Shown: positions 23,903 through 36,300, numbered from the stretch's first letter. The stretch: DNA of 64,000 bases from Physcomitrium patens (GCF_000002425.4 NC_037253.1:12059145-12123144); one strand, 5' to 3'. Made by a program: numbers and translations. Notes: a model not told the origin generated them from the letters alone.

Positions 23903-24170
23903 CCGCTGATCCTTTACAAGAGATAATGTGGGAGAAGTTGGCTTCATCCACATTAGTTGCAATCAATCCAAAAGCCTTCTTTTCACGACGTTTGAATTCC
24001 TTCTTCTCCTTCATATCAGCAACTTTGCTTGGAGCCTCTTCACTTTCATCTATAATATTCCAAAGATCCAAAGATGCCAACAAAAGCTCCATTTTTACCT
24101 TCCAATGGTAGAAATTGTCACTTCTAAATTTTTTAATAATTTTCAATCCTTCACCTTCACTTGAAGCCAT
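23903..24170 (-). pseudogene. Copia gag, N-terminal part
   Basis: Starts at the ATG 24168-24170: MASSEGEGLKIIKKF, then NFYHWKVKMELLLASLDLW (the UBN2-like gag region of copia elements) and EKKAFGLIATNVDEANF. It is interrupted after SCKGS by the G2 insertion and continues at 15341 with AEAWKTL, typical of the copia gag motif that precedes WxxL. This segment has no stop. Upstream to the primer site is a leader of about 540 bases with no long frame. Confidence 0.85.
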
Positions 24171-24713
24171 GTCTAAAGAAGAGTTGTATCAAAAAAGATT
24201 TAAAGAAGAAGTCCTAATGCTCTCAAAAATCAACAAGATGATTATGCTGCTGTAGAATCTCAGAATCCTTCTTTGTAAATAAACTAGTATTTTTACTCTC
24301 AAAAACACTCTCAACTTCACTTCTAAGACTTTTCAGAAGTCTGATGACTTATTTAAGTGTCTCAAATCTGATTTGCCACTCTAATATCTCTCTTATGCTA
24401 ATAAATCACCTCTATATACTATAAGAGGCCTTTTAAATACAATCAACAATTTTAGGACATGAAATCATAAAGTTAGATTACCAAGGATCTATCTCAGCAA
24501 AAGCACAATGCAAGCTTTGTCTATAAGTGAAAAACAAGATACTAACTCCAAAATGCTCTTAACCACAAGTAAGAGCAAACTATGAATTAGATCTAGATCT
24601 GAATCTGAAAGTTAGGTTCTTCCAAAGCCTAACATCAGCAATAATAACTTGATCTACTCCATAGTTACAAAACCACTTCAAAAAACTTCAAAAAGCACTC
24701 AAGCAAGTGTGAA

Positions 24714-24726
24714 TGGGCCCATAACC
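24714..24726 (-). other. Copia primer binding site matching the initiator tRNA-Met anticodon arm
   Basis: Minus strand reads GGTTATGGGCCCA immediately after the LTR. This is complementary to UGGGCCCAUAACC, the anticodon stem-loop of plant initiator tRNA-Met (CAU anticodon) as I know it, not to the tRNA 3' end. Such half-tRNA priming is established for Drosophila copia and some related elements. Confidence 0.7.
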
Positions 24727-25032
24727 TATTGAAAAAGAGAAGTCTAGAAGCTACAAACACTTAGCATCAGCAAGGATTGTAGTCTAAGAGAAGTGTAGAG
24801 AAAGATAATTCTTACTTCCAATACTTTTTACTTGTAGGTGGTGGTGGTTTGCCCACCAATGAGGCAACTTCCATCAATTTGATATTACATCCATTTCTAC
24901 CTCATCTTACTAAAGCCTCAATAGTACCACAATAACTTACTTTACCTCTTTGCTACTTTTTTACTATTAATAACATACTATGCTTAAACTTTATGTGGTT
25001 GTAACTAAGCAAGTACTTACTGTTCTTCAACA
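24727..25032 (-). repeat. Copia 5' LTR, 306 bp
   Basis: Minus strand starts TGTTGAAGAACAG and ends TTTTTCAATA, followed directly by the primer site. Flanked at 25033-25037 by GTCTA. Confidence 0.9.
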
Positions 25033-25460
25033 GTCTACATCCTTCATATAAATTGAGTCAATCTATCCAATATAATATCCTTGGATAATCCATAATAACA
25101 ATAGATGTTATCAAGAAAAAGCTTTGTCATTTTTTCACCTTTGATAGATTTTGTATATAATACAAAATACGTCATCTTAGTAAAATGATCTAATATTATA
25201 AATATAGAATTATATAAATCTAAGATTAGAAGATCGATGATAAAATCCATAGAAACAGAAGACCATGGTTGTTCTAGAATAGATAATGGTTGAAGAAGTC
25301 CATAAGGTCAATGACAAGGAATTTTGGATCTTGAAAAAAATATCACATGATTGTACAAAGTCTTTGACTACCTTTCACATTTGACGCCACCAAAAATTTC
25401 TAAATACTAGCTCTAGCTCCAAAGTTTTGTTATATCCAAAATTACTAAACTTTTTGATTT
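25033..25460 (-). pseudogene. Chromovirus copy C integrase, N-terminal side
   Basis: Resumes the copy C integrase on the far side of the copia element: MDFIIDLLILDLYNSIF and the FLDNIYCYYGLSKDI block on the minus strand, then the zinc-finger region (match to the intact FWWPQM/HFGYNKT segment at about 45830-45890). Similarity fades at about 25460, so the element is truncated there. Confidence 0.75.
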
Positions 25461-26015
25461 GCCATAAAATTTGGATCTATCCCTTATCTGTCTTAAGTTG
25501 ATTGTAACTTGTTGTATTACAAGCTCCTAAAGCAATGTAATGCATCACCAACAAAAGCAAATGCTCCTTCAATCTCTCAAAAAATTCACATCCAAAAAAA
25601 ATGAATCTAGATTGGTTCAGCAGCTCCGATTTTCACAAAGCCTTGTTCTATCCATGCTTATTCTCTTTTCTCCACCAACTAAGCTAAGTCAACTAGATAT
25701 TTGTTACAAAACAACTATAAAAATTTAACATGTATATGCCATCAATTTGAAAGGTGTTAATTTGTATTATTTAAATTTTTTATGAATATTAAATGATATG
25801 CTTGAAATCTTCATTATCATTTATTATATTATATATATATTTTTTAATTTAATATTATCATTTTTATCTTTCAAATTTTGGGATGTTTAGTCAGTTTAAT
25901 AGATATGTTAGAACATTTAGCCCATTTTTTGGAATGCTTTATAAAATTCAGGTCCAAAAGTCATCTTATTTGAACAAAAAAAAAATAGTTTATAACCTAT
26001 TATTATTTTATTATT

Positions 26016-26050
<35 letters not shown>

Positions 26051-26640
26051 TTTTCTTTAATATTATTTTGATGATACATAATATATTTTTTATTAAAAAT
26101 ATTTTCATTCTTATTTATAGAAATAATTATTTATTATATATTATTTAGTTTGATTGAAAATTCTTGTTTGAAAATGTAGTGTCCAAAAACATGAAAATCT
26201 AAATAAGTGAGTGTAAATATATACACATGCATACACTCTCATGTTCATTCTATAAGAACATTGTAGTTCAGTCATTGGTCTTTTTATTTCAAAAGTAACA
26301 TCAGTTTAATGTTTGAATAGTTGCAATAGTTTTAGTCCTCATTTTTGGAGTATATTTTTATTCTTACCTGTAGAGATATTTTTGTTACAACAAAGCATTC
26401 TTATTTTAAAGTTATTTTTTAAGACTTTTTTTAATGTTACTTTTTTGGATTAATTATTTAATAACCAGGTGGAATGTTGAATAATTGAGCAACACTGTGA
26501 ATATGTACTTATTTTTTTATTGGAGATACTAATGTTTAAACATTATTTTTAAAAGAAAAAAGAAAAAAGAAAAAACGAAAAAAAACGAAAAATGAAAAGA
26601 AGGAATGGTAATCAATTTACGTTTGTTTCACACAATCCAC
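25461..26640. other. AT-rich stretch without recognisable gene
   Basis: Low-complexity AT-rich DNA with a TA microsatellite at 26018-26046 and an A/G-rich run (26548-26605). No frame with recognisable similarity. Confidence 0.6.
26018..26046. repeat. (TA)n microsatellite
   Basis: Uninterrupted AT/TA dinucleotides in AT-rich DNA. Confidence 0.95.
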
Positions 26641-28559
26641 TTTGTCAATTGTATTGCTTGTTTGCAGTGGGCCGAGGAAGATCCTAAAATTATTAGTAAA
26701 CCCCATCATTCTCCAACAGGTTGCATTAATTATCAACATCTTCCTGAAGCAATAATTCATGTTTGAGAGAGATCTTGTTCATGTGTCAGATAAACTCAGA
26801 CATTTCTCTACTCCAGCTGTGCTACTTTCAAATGTACAGACATCACATAATTACATTAATACAAACAACTAGCGCAGAAACAATTACTAAATGCCAAAAC
26901 ACATGCAAGGAGGGCTGGTGCAGAGCTGCCCTAAGTGGGTGATTGTAAGAAAGTGTTTCTGCTGTAAGTTAGGACACACATCTTTATATATGAAGGAAAG
27001 GTCATTTCAAACCAATTGCCCCCAAGACATCGTTTAATCTCCACACCTATACTTATTACAATCTCACCACAGCCGTTTGGGCTGCCAAATGGTTTGCCAA
27101 ATTTAATGGCTTCGTGCTAAAATCACATTTCCTGGATGAAGCACCTGGATTGCGAAGGGATAAATGACTCGGCATTCTTACCTTGGAAGTGCAATCAACT
27201 CACAGCATATTAGCACTCAAGTTCGAATCTAGTACTACCAGAAAGACTGTGACTTCATACCTGGTATTCTAAGCTTGAGACTACGGTGGATTGCTGTACC
27301 CGTTTGAGGAGACGAGTCAGTGAACCATGATGCAAAATACAGACACGGGTTCTGTTTTTCTTTAACAAGTTCGATTTTGTCTTAAAAAGTTTCTTTAACA
27401 AGCTAAATCGCGTGGTTTTGAACAGGGGTAAATGAACGAACCCATCGGGCAACCGTCTAGGAGTCAGCTGACATAAATACCGTGTAACAATCATGCTTGG
27501 AAATATCAGTTCTAAGCTGGGTAAAGAGAAGTTGGGGGGGGGGGGGGGAGGGGTCTAATATGATCTAAAATTGCCCACAGATTCGCTCATCTTGGAGCAT
27601 GATTGTGAATTCACAGATGCATATCGCTAAGACTCTTTGAGCGCAACCAAGACTTAATGAACAAGAATGTCCCAGTGATATATGATCACAACTATCCCAA
27701 GAAAAGGGGATTACACCGTCACATTTAATAAACACATGAAATCAAATTATATACAGCTCAACTCTGTGAACTCTGTTGCCCACTTCTACAGCACATTGAT
27801 GAGTGTTGACTTCCTACTCCATGACACAGATATTTCATAAGCCCATAGTGCACATCTAAATATAAAGGCAATCTTACAGACCCAGAACCGTCTGCTTTAA
27901 TCCTTGATTGAATTACTTAGGCAGATAAGGATCACAGGGAACTGCCATTCTTCGCTATATTTCTTCAAAATGTCTCAGACTGGTCACATCTACCAAGTTC
28001 ACCAAAGGTGGACATTCCCACCAGTGATATTAGCTGATGATCATTCAGATATTCCCTATTTGTGAAGGAGCAGAGGAGATGGATGCTCAAAACCATATTA
28101 TTGCAGATAAGTATGCAGCTGTTCTATGTGCAAACAAGTACACACCTTCCTCGGTCAGAGTGATTTTGCTCCATAACATTTCAGTGCCTTTGTATAATAC
28201 GGAGTCTATGTTATTCTTCAGATACGAGTGCCAAGGAAATCTATCGACCCCTGCTGACCCTGCAAAACAATCAATGAAGTTGAAGGGCAGAAGAGGATAA
28301 GCCCCACTGGTCAGAGTCATGATACTTGCGAGCCTAGGCAATAATGAAAAAGTCAACATGTGATGGAATATATAATTTCGCTAGACGAAAATTCAATACA
28401 AAGATTCGCATGATAATCATCACAAAAATTGCCTGACAACTTATTGCTCAACATCATCAAGTGGTGAAGCACATGAAAGACTTACAAATAGGAATATTAA
28501 TTCCGCATCATGAGGAACTCTGACCAGTCAGACGGAGTCCTTGGCTAGGAATACTGACC
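26641..28559. other. Downstream flank of receptor kinase gene
   Basis: The base composition becomes balanced and no transposon is recognised. The part next to 28560 probably includes the 3' untranslated region of the minus-strand kinase gene. A run of 15 G lies at 27534-27548. Short frames here have no recognisable similarity. Confidence 0.5.
27534..27548 (+). repeat. Poly-G run (15 G)
   Basis: Fifteen consecutive G followed by AGGGG. Could form a G-quadruplex and is prone to length error in sequencing. Confidence 0.95.
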
Positions 28560-31500
28560 TTACAAATTGCTCGAGGTCGAAAACTGGGGCCCAGCTTCAA
28601 CATCCTTCAACATCTGTACCACCTGCTGCATTGTTGGCCTTCGAACAGGATCCTCAGCTGTACATATGTCAGCGATATGGAGAACTTTTAGCATCTTTTG
28701 CTTCCAAGATCCATTGGCTATGACGGGATCCAAAGCTTCGGCAGCATTACCCTGCTTGATCATTTGCCGTACACATCCGACTAGATTCCCACCTTGGATA
28801 TTGTCAAATTCTTTTCCAGTCGGCTCCTTACCTGTTAACAGTTCTAACAGGATTACGCCATAACTGTACACATCCCCACGAGTTGTGGCCCTCCAGCAGT
28901 GCCCGTACTCTGGAGGTATGTATCCGAAGGTACCCGCAATATCAGTGCTTACATGGGTTTCGTAAGCACTTATTAACCTCGCTAATCCAAAATCTGCAAC
29001 CCTCGGTTCAAAATCCTTGTCTAACAATATGTTGCTTGCTTTAATGTCTCTGTGGATAATGTGAGGAATAAATCCATGATGAAGAAAGGCAATTCCCCTT
29101 GCCGACCCCATTGCAATCTTGAATCGCTTGCTCCAGTCTAAAACCTCAAGAGCATCAGCTCTATTTCGAAGCCAGAGATCTAAACTTCCGTTCGCCATAT
29201 AGTCGTAAACAAGAAGCTTCTCCTCAGCAAAGGAGCAGTAACCAAGAAGAGGAACCAAGTTTTGGTGCTTGACTTTTCCCAAAGTTTCCATCTCAGCCAA
29301 AAACTCTCGGTCTCCTTGGGTGGTAGAAGCACCCAACTTCTTTATAGCCACCACTCTTCCATCGGTGAGAACTGCCTTGTACACAGTCCCAAACCCTCCA
29401 TCACCAATGATGTTGTTTTGCAAAAGTTATTGGTGGCATGTAGTATATCAGCCAAGGTAAGACGCGCCATCAATGGCCTCTCAAACATTGCAATATTGAT
29501 GCTCAGGGGCTCTTTGAATTTGCTCATGGTCACACAAGTATCAACGTCTGAAACCATGTTCAGCTTTATCTTCTCAGCATCTTTAGGTAATCCTTTACGA
29601 CGTCTTGTCAAGAGGCATACCAACATAAAACAAACAAATATCAAGATGACAATCACGCATCCGACCACGATACCCATGACCGTTCCTTTGTTGATCTTCT
29701 TTGAAGCTCCTTCGGATGCACACCATACATCTAATACTTCCCCACAGAGTCTTCCATTCTCAAGTACCGATGATGAATTGAGCGTCTTGCAGATGCCTGT
29801 ATTCGGAATACGCCCAGAAATCCTGTTGCTGGATATGTTCAGAAAAGCAAGGGACTTGAAATCACAAAAACCTGCAGGAAAATCACCTTGCAGATCGTTG
29901 TTTGAAAGGTCTATATATACTAGCTTTCTTAGGCTTCCAAGTTCACTCGAGATTTTTCCAGAAAAAAAATTATTGCTTAGGTCAAGAAACGAAAGCTCGG
30001 AGAGGTTTCCAATTGACGAAGGGATGTTGCCGGAAAGCAGGTTTTTTCTCAGGTTAAGTGATCGAAACTGATGCCAATTGACACTTTCTGCCAAGAGGCC
30101 ATCAATACTTCCATTAAACCTATTACTACCCAAGTCCAAAGCCACCAGGGAAGTCATGTGGGACATGGAGTTGGGAATTTCATCAGATAGGTCGTTATCG
30201 CTCACATCCAAGTGGGACAGATTAGTTAGGTTTCCAATTCCTGGAGGCAGCGACCCTGTGAGTTGGTTACCTGTCAAATTAAGCTTCACTAGACTGCTAA
30301 TATTCCCAATTGTCAAGGGTATGGACCCTTCGAGTTTGTTGTATGCTAAGTTGAGACCTTGAAGTTTGCGAGATTCGCCAAATTCTGAGGGTATGGTGCC
30401 ATTCAGGTTATTATATGAGACATCGAGTGAGGTCAAATTCATCAATTTGGCCAGCTCACGAGGCAAGGGTCCTGTGAAGTGGTTACCTGATAGGATGAGA
30501 TCTACCAGTACCGTACAGTCACCAAGTTGAGGTGGAATCTGGCCACTCAGATCGTTCCAAGAAAGGTCTAGTGTTCCATGATGCTGCAAAAAGCTTGACG
30601 TAGGGTAGGAGACCACCTGAAAATCAGTGCATATCTCTTTCGGAATTTCCCCTGTGAGGTGATTGTGAGAAAGTACCAAGTGATCTAAGTTCACTAGTGC
30701 CCCTATCTGAGATGGAATGGTACCTTCCAGAGAGTTGTTTCCTAGGTTCAGTGTTGTCAACTGTGAACAGTTGCAAAGCCCAACTGGAATTGTCCCGCTG
30801 AAATTGTTACCTTGCGCAGAAAAGAAGAGAAGATTTGTCAGATTTCCAATCTCCTCAGGGATGGGGCCTTCAAAGTGGTTGTTGTCCAGGACCAGGAATT
30901 GCAACATTGCACTTTTTCCAATCAACGGCGACAAACCTCCATGTAGATTATTATTCCCCAATTGCAGTTCAAGCAAGGTCCGAGAGCTCCACAAAGAATC
31001 TGGTATGGGACCCGAAAATTGATTCGCTTCTACTGAAAACATGACTAACTCAGGAAACTCATCAAGGTAGGATGGAAGAGGACCTAACAAGTGGTTTGAA
31101 GTGAGGTCTATTTGGGTAAGGTTGGTGCATCTTCGAAAGGTGTCAGTGATATTCCCTGTGAGCATGTTTTTGCCAAGGGTGATGGTTTGTAGATTTACTG
31201 CGTTGCAAATTTCAGGAGGGATAGATCCAGACAACCGATTGTCATCTAGTCCAAGTGTTCTCAATTTTGAACAGTTCCCTATTTCTGGAGGAATGCTGCC
31301 ACTGAGCTGGTTTTCGGAAAGAGCAAGACTTGATAGATTTTGCAGTTTCCCTACCCAGGATGGAACTGGTCCTGTAAGTTGATTTTTACCCAGTGAAAAA
31401 GAAACTAAGCTCGTCAACGCTGACAGTTCGTTTGGAATTGAACTCTCGAGAGAATTGAAAGCAAGGTCCAGTACCTGCAAGCAAGAGCAATCTTCAGCCC

Positions 31501-33048
31501 ACTAGCTGCCCTTGCGATGTACGGCTGATATGATAAAACTTATAAGGCTTGTGAAGTTGCCAAATCTTCAATTCGGACACAAGCGCGGGCAAATCGATGC
31601 TTGTCACTTTACGAAGAAAAGAAAATTAAGTACACATAGTGACTATCCAATGAATTTCTGCAATGGACTCCTTTCTAGCTCTCTAATGTAAACTGAAATG
31701 TAAGCAGTTCGGACAGGTAATTTTTTTACTACTTCAACCTCTGGGGCGGTCTGTGACATGAATGTCAAAGTCCTCATACTCAAGCAGAAATTATCTCCCA
31801 TCCTCATTCAACTTCGTACAACCAATTTAAAACGGCCACTAACGAAGGAGAGTGGAAATTAAATTAATGACGAGCTGTCAACAAACTGACCTGTAGGCTG
31901 ACGCACTCGCCGAGAGAAGGAGGGATGGGGCCACTGAGCTGCGCACTTGGAAGATTCAATGTGACTAGATTTTTGAGATTTCCTATAGACTCAGGTATCG
32001 CACCATTGAAGAAGTTACCACCAAGATCAAGTCTCTCCAGTTTGGTACAATTAGTGATTTCCTCTGGAATTGAACCTGATAGATGCAATCCTCTTAGGTT
32101 CAAGGCGGTGATATTCACAAGGTTGGCGATTTCTTTAGGTATACTGCCCATCAAAGCATCATTACTTCCTAGAGCCAGTTCCTCGAGAGATGTCAAAGTC
32201 CAAATTTCCTTAGGAATTTCTCCACTTAGGGAGTTGTTGCTCAAGTCCAAGAGCTTAACACTCTTCAAGGAGGCCAGCAATGGAGAGATCGCTCCAGCAA
32301 AAAGGTTCCCACTTGCATCTAAAGTCGTGAGGCTAGTCATGGTATGAAGTGCGGATAAATCACCCGATAGAAAATTGGCATTTAAACGCAGATCCTGCAA
32401 ATAGATTAGCCCAGCCAGCTGAGAAGGAAGTGCTCCACTGAAAGAGTTGAAACTGAGGTTGAGCTGCTTGAGGTTTACAAGGTTGCCTATTTGAGGAGGC
32501 ACAGAGCCCACGAAGGAGTTATAGCTGATGATAAGTGTCTGCAAATTGTGCAATTGTCCAATCTCTGGAGGAAGCACCCCACCGAATCCGTTGAAGCTAA
32601 TGTCTGCATACCGCAACTCGGATAGTTTGAAGAAAGACCACGGAATCATACCGGACAGCTGGTTCACACTCAAGTCCACCCATTGAAGATTTGTCAAAGC
32701 TCCAATTTGAGAAGAAACAACTCCAGAGAGTCCATTACAGCTAAGGTCAAGAAAGAGCAAGTGGGTCAATAAATACAGCTCCGGAGCGATAATCCCCTGG
32801 AATCCAGTATTACGGAGAGAAACCGCCGTGACGTGAGTGAAATTATCGCAAGTAACTCCCATCCACATGCAGGGGTCGTTGTCTGTGGCAATCCAACTCG
32901 AGAGAGGATCGGGACCATCCCACTTGAGTCCTTTTTTGAATGCCAACAATGCTGTTCCCTCGGCATTCATTGCCAGAGTGGAATAGAAACCTCCATTTAG
33001 AGCTACTACTTGCAGCAACCCAAACAGTGCGAGAGTGAAGATACTCAT
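28560..33048 (-). pseudogene. LRR receptor-like kinase, apparent one-base frameshift
   Basis: Two exons: 33048-31891 (386 codons) and 31474-28560. The 416-bp intron has donor CAG|GTCAGT and acceptor TTGCAG|G, phase 0. Order: signal peptide (LALFGLLQVVAL), LRR N-cap with paired Cys (WIATDNDPCMWMGVTCDN), a long LRR array of the IPxEIGNLxxL type, one membrane helix (about residues 984-1008, GIVVGCVIVILIFVCFMLVC), a juxtamembrane region and a kinase: GDGGFGTVYKA, VAIKK, HRDIKASN, DFGLARL, GYIPPEYG. These mark an active RD kinase, closest in style to the EMS1/EXS group. Predicted length about 1357 residues, longer than EMS1 (about 1190). One base appears missing at about 29418-29424, between TNNFCKT and IIGDGGFG, which separates the receptor part from the kinase. 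This could be a pseudogene or a sequence error. Confidence 0.85.
31475..31890 (-). other. Intron of LRR receptor kinase
   Basis: 416 bp with GT-AG ends, falling between codons of two LRR units (GECVSLQ | VLDLAFNSL). Joining restores the repeat register. Confidence 0.85.
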
Positions 33049-35022
33049 GTTTACTCTCCCCGGTCCTTCGATAATTTCAAAAACATGCGAGTAGATAATT
33101 TCACGCTCTTCGCTGTTGCGATATTATTGGCAGTGTACACGACCCCCTCAGACACGGTATCACCTTCCGTCACCGTAACCAGGAAAATCCTTGCGCCTGC
33201 AGATACAATTAGTATATTTCAGAAAACCCTCACATTGCATGTGTGTTTCAGAATGCAGGACTATGAGTGACAACGGATAATCACTTAAATCAACAGACTA
33301 ATCTACACCAAAAATGGAAAAATCGCATTAGAAGCTCTGAAGATAGTTTTGGTCGGGACAAAAGCCATTTGTTTCTTATGTAGTTTTCTTACACTTGTAA
33401 TACAGTTGACTCTATCTTCTGCGCAAGCGAGAAACTGAGAACTCAGGCCCAAAGCCGCAGATTCCCGCAAGTGGTAGCTCCATCCTGAAGGACGCTAAAA
33501 TAGACATCAAGTAAATACCCTCTCCGTCGATGCAACCTCCCACGGTGTGATATGTCACAAGCAGCGTGTACGAACGCGGGGCCAAGCGATTGATAGTTAC
33601 GAAGTTCAAATGGTTCGCTCACTAACAGCAGTAGCCTTAATCAACGGGTGACATTGCAACGCTTAGTTACATTCCGTTTGAGAAACATGGCTGACCGAGA
33701 ACTCTCTTATACTCCTGCCTCTCACGGAACGAATATCACACTACACACACCGTGGCGTTACACCTTACACAAAAGTGGGTCCTAAGAAGCATCTTGTTTA
33801 GCTTCGCAGGAATTACAGTCACTGCAAGCTTCGAATGTTCGTCTAACGGTTGCGTTCTGAAAGCCAGGACAACCATGAAACATTTCGTACTCCTCGGGAA
33901 ACACAGCCGGCGTGCAGCGCCAAAGTCACGGATGTTTCAGGACATGTCCGATTTCACGACAGAAAGGTAGACCAGGTAGTAGATTGTTACATTTCCCACA
34001 AGAACCCAAGGGCCAAGTAAAGGGCAACCAGTCCTTGAATTCCGTCTCTGACGTCGGGTAGCAACAGCTAAAGCATCAGACAGTGACTTTAAGCGATTTT
34101 CTATGTAAATACCCGCTCCATAGCCGACGGCGAAGACTAAACCACACAAGTCTCGCAGAACAGCGATGGGGGACTCTCAGTACTTTTCAAACGCAGAGGA
34201 AGCTCGGGAGTAGTGCTGATACTCCCTAAGACCACGCTACAGCAGCTTGTCGACATGGCTGCATGCAGCTGTAGAAACCCCCTGAAGGCAACACGAGAAA
34301 GCATGATCATAGTACAGGACCAAGACAAAGGACACCCTCGTCAGGCACGTGAACGTCCTCCATCGCATGCGTCGGCAAGTAATGCTTTCCATGGTAACTA
34401 AAACATTACTCACCTAATCTGATTTCAGTAAAACTCACATCCTTTCGGCCATAACTTCCAAAATCAAAATCCCTTCCTCACTCTGAAACAAACTGCTCAT
34501 GTCCATCCCCTACAATATTATTGCCTTTCCAGCCCCTCATGATCTACGACAGCTGAAATTTGTCAAAAGAACACCACCACATTCCTAAAAACCTCAACAA
34601 AACACTGGACCACGCGTGAAATAAAACAATTAACTAGAATTAAAGTAAAAAGAATCATACTGAGCGTTACTTCTCAACTTCATATTGTCCCGCCGCCACA
34701 ACATGAAAACCTATACTCAAACAGCAAGCATGCCCACCGGACACCACGAGGCTGAGCTAAACTACAATCTCTCAATCTCAAAATAAGGCAAGGAAAATGC
34801 CTGCATGGGGGCTGCCAAAAAAAAAAGCAAAAGCTGTACAATATCCTCACGGTCAAGCTCACCGCAAAGGAAATGACACAATGATCGCATGTCCAAATAA
34901 GTCATGACATGGCACAGATGTGACCAACACCTTCCGACAAAATGCAGCACCATGTTTCCCTTCCTCGACAATCGAATCACCGCGGAACCAGCTGATCTAT
35001 GCGAAGCCAAGTGAAAGCATAC
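33049..35022. other. Upstream flank of receptor kinase
   Basis: GC-balanced DNA that should contain the kinase promoter and 5' untranslated region. Several short open frames occur on both strands but none has recognisable similarity. I see no transposon here. Confidence 0.5.
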
Positions 35023-35298
35023 TTAGGCTTTGACGGCGTCGTCTTCTTCTACGTCGTGGTTCCATGGAATTGTGACCCGCTCGCTCTTGAGCTTGAATCC
35101 AGCAATGAGTAACGAAATGACAGTTGCAGACAGGCAAGCAGAGAGTGACGAGATGGCACGCTGTGAATGCTTGGCAAAAATGATTTCAAATTGCTCTTGA
35201 CGCCGTTGCTGTTCTCGGTCCTGTCTCATCATCCGCGCAACCTCGCTCGCACACTCTCTCCCGCACACACTCTCGGAGACCGTGCACACCGCTCCCAT
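35023..35298 (-). CDS. Possible small membrane protein, 91 residues
   Basis: Open frame with ATG in a good context (G at -3 and +4). A Cys-containing N-terminus is followed by an Arg/Gln-rich stretch (RQDREQQRRQEQFE), one hydrophobic segment (AISSLSACLSATVISLLIAG) and an acidic tail (VEEDD). It lies in the GC-balanced island upstream of the kinase on the same strand, so it could be a separate gene, a first exon, or chance. I recognise no family. Confidence 0.3.
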   Translation of the reverse strand: MGAVCTVSESVCGRECASEVARMMRQDREQQRRQEQFEIIFAKHSQRAISSLSACLSATVISLLIAGFKLKSERVTIPWNHDVEEDDAVKA

Positions 35299-36300
35299 AC
35301 CCGGCGGATCCTAAACTGGGTGTCAATCGACTGAAGGAGATATCCGCTTTCTTTCCTCTCGGCGAGACCATGTTCACCACAAAACAAACAGAGCATGCGG
35401 GTATATTCAGGGTATCAACTGATCGATGATCGTGTCCAGGGCCTCAGTAGAAACCGGATATAAATGTCGGTGTCCGTGTTTCAGCCTCCACCAGTACACA
35501 AATATCATTGCCATGATATCGTATAGTATTTCCAATCGTACATTGTTTTTTTATTCCTGTAATTGTACAGTGATTTTATTGAAGCTGACATGCTTTGTTG
35601 GTAAGTTTTTTACACCATTATCTCACCACTTCACTTGCAAACATTGCAGACGTGAGGTCCCTAGGTATGAGTGTTTAAATTATCCATGATTGACCATGTT
35701 GGAGACGAAGTGATAGTGGGGTGGTGAGATCCATCACCACGCCATCAATGCTAGAAGCCTAGAATATTGCAGGATGTTAATTGCCATTTGTAGTGTGGAT
35801 TTTGAGAATCTATAATTGTGTATACATTTGGTGGAATAATCTTTGACAAAATCCTTTGATTGATAATTAGAGATTGAATTTTTAGATAAAGGTGCATTAA
35901 GAAAAAAAAAAAAAAAAAAAAAAAAAATGCATAAAAAAAAAAAACAAACAAACAAACAAACAAAGTATAGATGAATTCTGAATTCTTAGTGGTTATACAT
36001 AACATATAGTGGAGACAATAATTTATGGTTTTTCTTTTCACAAAATTGTTGAAGATTTTTTAATTTAAGTTTCACAAGCTTTTTAACTAAATCGAATACT
36101 AAGTCTTCAAGACTTGATATAGTATCTACAAAGTTGAAGTGTTGCTTCATATTGGTTTTAGTTTCATTTATTCTTTATTTTAAGGTATAAGTACAAATAT
36201 TTGTATTTTCACCTTGCATTAATTGAATTTGAACAATTATTCATATCTTTGGATTATAAATAAGAAGATTGTTAAAATAAATAAGTAAAAATGAATATAG
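35299..36300. other. Boundary between gene island and transposon DNA
   Basis: Composition falls back to AT-rich at about 35700. The poly-A tract at 35902-35964 lies here. No gene recognised. Confidence 0.5.
35902..35964 (+). repeat. Poly-A and (CAAA)n tract
   Basis: 26 A, a short interruption, a second A run and several CAAA units. It could be the tail of an old retroposed copy, but no matching element body is recognised next to it. Confidence 0.9.

Larger units (their letters stand above)
12457..25032 (-). mobile_element. Ty1/copia element with deleted RT, split by a G2 element
   Basis: Minus-strand copia element. The 5' LTR is at 24727-25032 and the 3' LTR at 12457-12759, with target duplication GTCTA on both sides. 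Gene order gag, protease, integrase, RT remnant, RNase H end is copia-type (integrase before RT). The LTRs differ at about 27 of 303 aligned positions plus a 3-bp indel (about 9%). Without the G2 insertion (15342-23902) the element is about 4.0 kb. It lacks nearly all of RT and most of RNase H, so it is not autonomous. Both LTRs end in TA rather than CA. Confidence 0.9.

Noticed and set aside
29262-30362. Plus-strand open frames opposite the receptor kinase
   Set aside because: They follow the reverse complement of LRR and kinase codons, with no independent similarity.
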